Positions 63,634-64,000 of a stretch of DNA of 64,000 bases are shown here, in pieces. The stretch is from SAR116 cluster bacterium AG-313-A07 (GTDB taxonomy: Bacteria > Pseudomonadota > Alphaproteobacteria > Thalassobaculales > Thalassobaculaceae), in assembly GCA_003284265.1 (NCBI GenBank), contig QBVV01000002.1, positions 1 through 64,000 on the forward strand, given 5' to 3'. A model generated the notes under the pieces. The model was given only the letters and a program-made list of their open reading frames with translations. It had not been told where the DNA came from and searched no databases. Made by a program: the position numbers and the translations under genes. Every line of letters starts with the position of its first letter. Positions within the stretch are counted from its first letter, which is position 1.

Positions 63634-64000
63634 TTATTCTGCAGCCTCGGCACTCTCTGGCGCCTCAACTATGCGAGTTTTAAAATTAGCCGGTGAGACA
63701 ATCTCTAGCACTTCAAAGTCCTTTGAGCACGCTATCTCTCGATGTCTGATCCCAGGTCTTTGATTGATGCAATCGCCTTTTTCAATCCGACGGACACCTA
63801 TCCCCTCATACTCAAATTCAGCCCATCCATTCAAGACCATTGCAAACTGAAAGTCGCAGTCATGAACATGCCAATGCTGAACTTCATCAGCCATTTCCTT
63901 ACCGTTAGCTTTAACAATATGAGCAACATAATCGCCCTTAGTCGCGTCTTTTATTCCTAAGTCACGATATTCGAAGATTTCTCTTAAGCCATCTGTCCAA
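63634..64000 (-). CDS. Cupin domain protein (cut by the right edge)
   Basis: The reading frame stays open to the window edge, so the N-terminus is missing; at least 121 residues are present. The cupin metal motif is seen in HWHVHDCDFQFAMVLNG (His, His and a Gln/Glu position), and the second motif in PGIRHREI. The upstream part includes IFEYRDLGIKDATKGDYVAH. An internal ATG at 63894 would give an 86-residue product, but the upstream frame is clearly coding. It may act on a small acid or be regulatory. Its place just upstream of the CoA transferase gene suggests a shared pathway. Confidence 0.8.
   Translation of the reverse strand, partial: WTDGLREIFEYRDLGIKDATKGDYVAHIVKANGKEMADEVQHWHVHDCDFQFAMVLNGWAEFEYEGIGVRRIEKGDCINQRPGIRHREIACSKDFEVLEIVSPANFKTRIVEAPESAEAAE

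Noticed and set aside
1-64000. CRISPR arrays, insertion sequences, prophage, tRNA or rRNA genes
   Set aside because: Looked for regularly spaced repeats, transposase or integrase genes and RNA signatures; none found.

Overview
The window looks like chromosomal DNA from a free-living, flagellated alphaproteobacterium, A+T-rich by eye and probably Rhodospirillales-like or SAR116-like. That placement is an inference. It rests on the flagellin regulators FlaF and FlbT, the flagellar regulator FliX, a MotE-type protein, a DUF6468-type protein, a DksA with the reduced alphaproteobacterial zinc-finger pattern, bacterial arginyl/leucyl-tRNA-protein transferase and short flagellins of 276-295 residues. 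No rRNA, tRNA, insertion sequence, phage or CRISPR was seen.

Layout. 1-10000 is housekeeping: a class I/II aminotransferase, two tandem histidine phosphatases, a MoxR ATPase / VWA / NlpC-P60 operon, alaS and recA with a candidate LexA box. 10270-49180 is an almost unbroken flagellar block. Its parts are: flgB-flgC-fliE-fliQ-fliR-flhB (minus); an FlhB-tail paralogue, a small unknown gene, fliO and fliP (plus); fliL-fliM-DUF6468-motE, then a coupled set of two MotB-like proteins and a 1190-residue periplasmic AMIN/TPR-like protein (minus); flgF-flgG-flgA-flgH (plus); dksA and fliX (minus); flgI-flgJ-flgN-like (plus); a TPR protein, a FlaG-like protein and flgK-flgL; then three flagellin genes interleaved with two flaF genes, flbT and two TPR-glycosyltransferase genes; then fliK-flgD-flgE. 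49220-59000 is metabolic: two alpha/beta hydrolases (one lacking its nucleophile), an IclR regulator, a 2-oxoacid:ferredoxin oxidoreductase operon with an NAD(P)H/FAD/4Fe-4S subunit, a CoA transferase and a flavin reductase. 59095-64000 holds motA-motB, the aminoacyl-tRNA-protein transferase, a two-part CoA transferase and a cupin gene cut by the right edge.

How it works together. Seven sites in front of flagellar operons fit the sigma-54 pattern GG-N10-GC, most of them close to TGGCCY-N5-TTGC. With fliX present this suggests a Caulobacter-like sigma-54 hierarchy. The export gate (FlhB, FliR, FliQ, FliP, FliO), rod (FlgB, FlgC, FlgF, FlgG, FliE), rings (FlgH, FlgI), switch (FliM), hook (FlgD, FlgE, FliK), junction (FlgK, FlgL), filament and stator (MotA, MotB) are here. 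flhA, fliF, fliG, fliN, fliH, fliI and fliD are not in the window.

The best candidates for something new are: the pair of FlmG-like TPR-glycosyltransferases around the flagellins; the coupled MotB-like / MotB-like-without-Asp / giant periplasmic TPR module; a FlgL whose variable region carries a phage-structural-protein-like segment; and an apparent alpha/beta-hydrolase pseudoenzyme.
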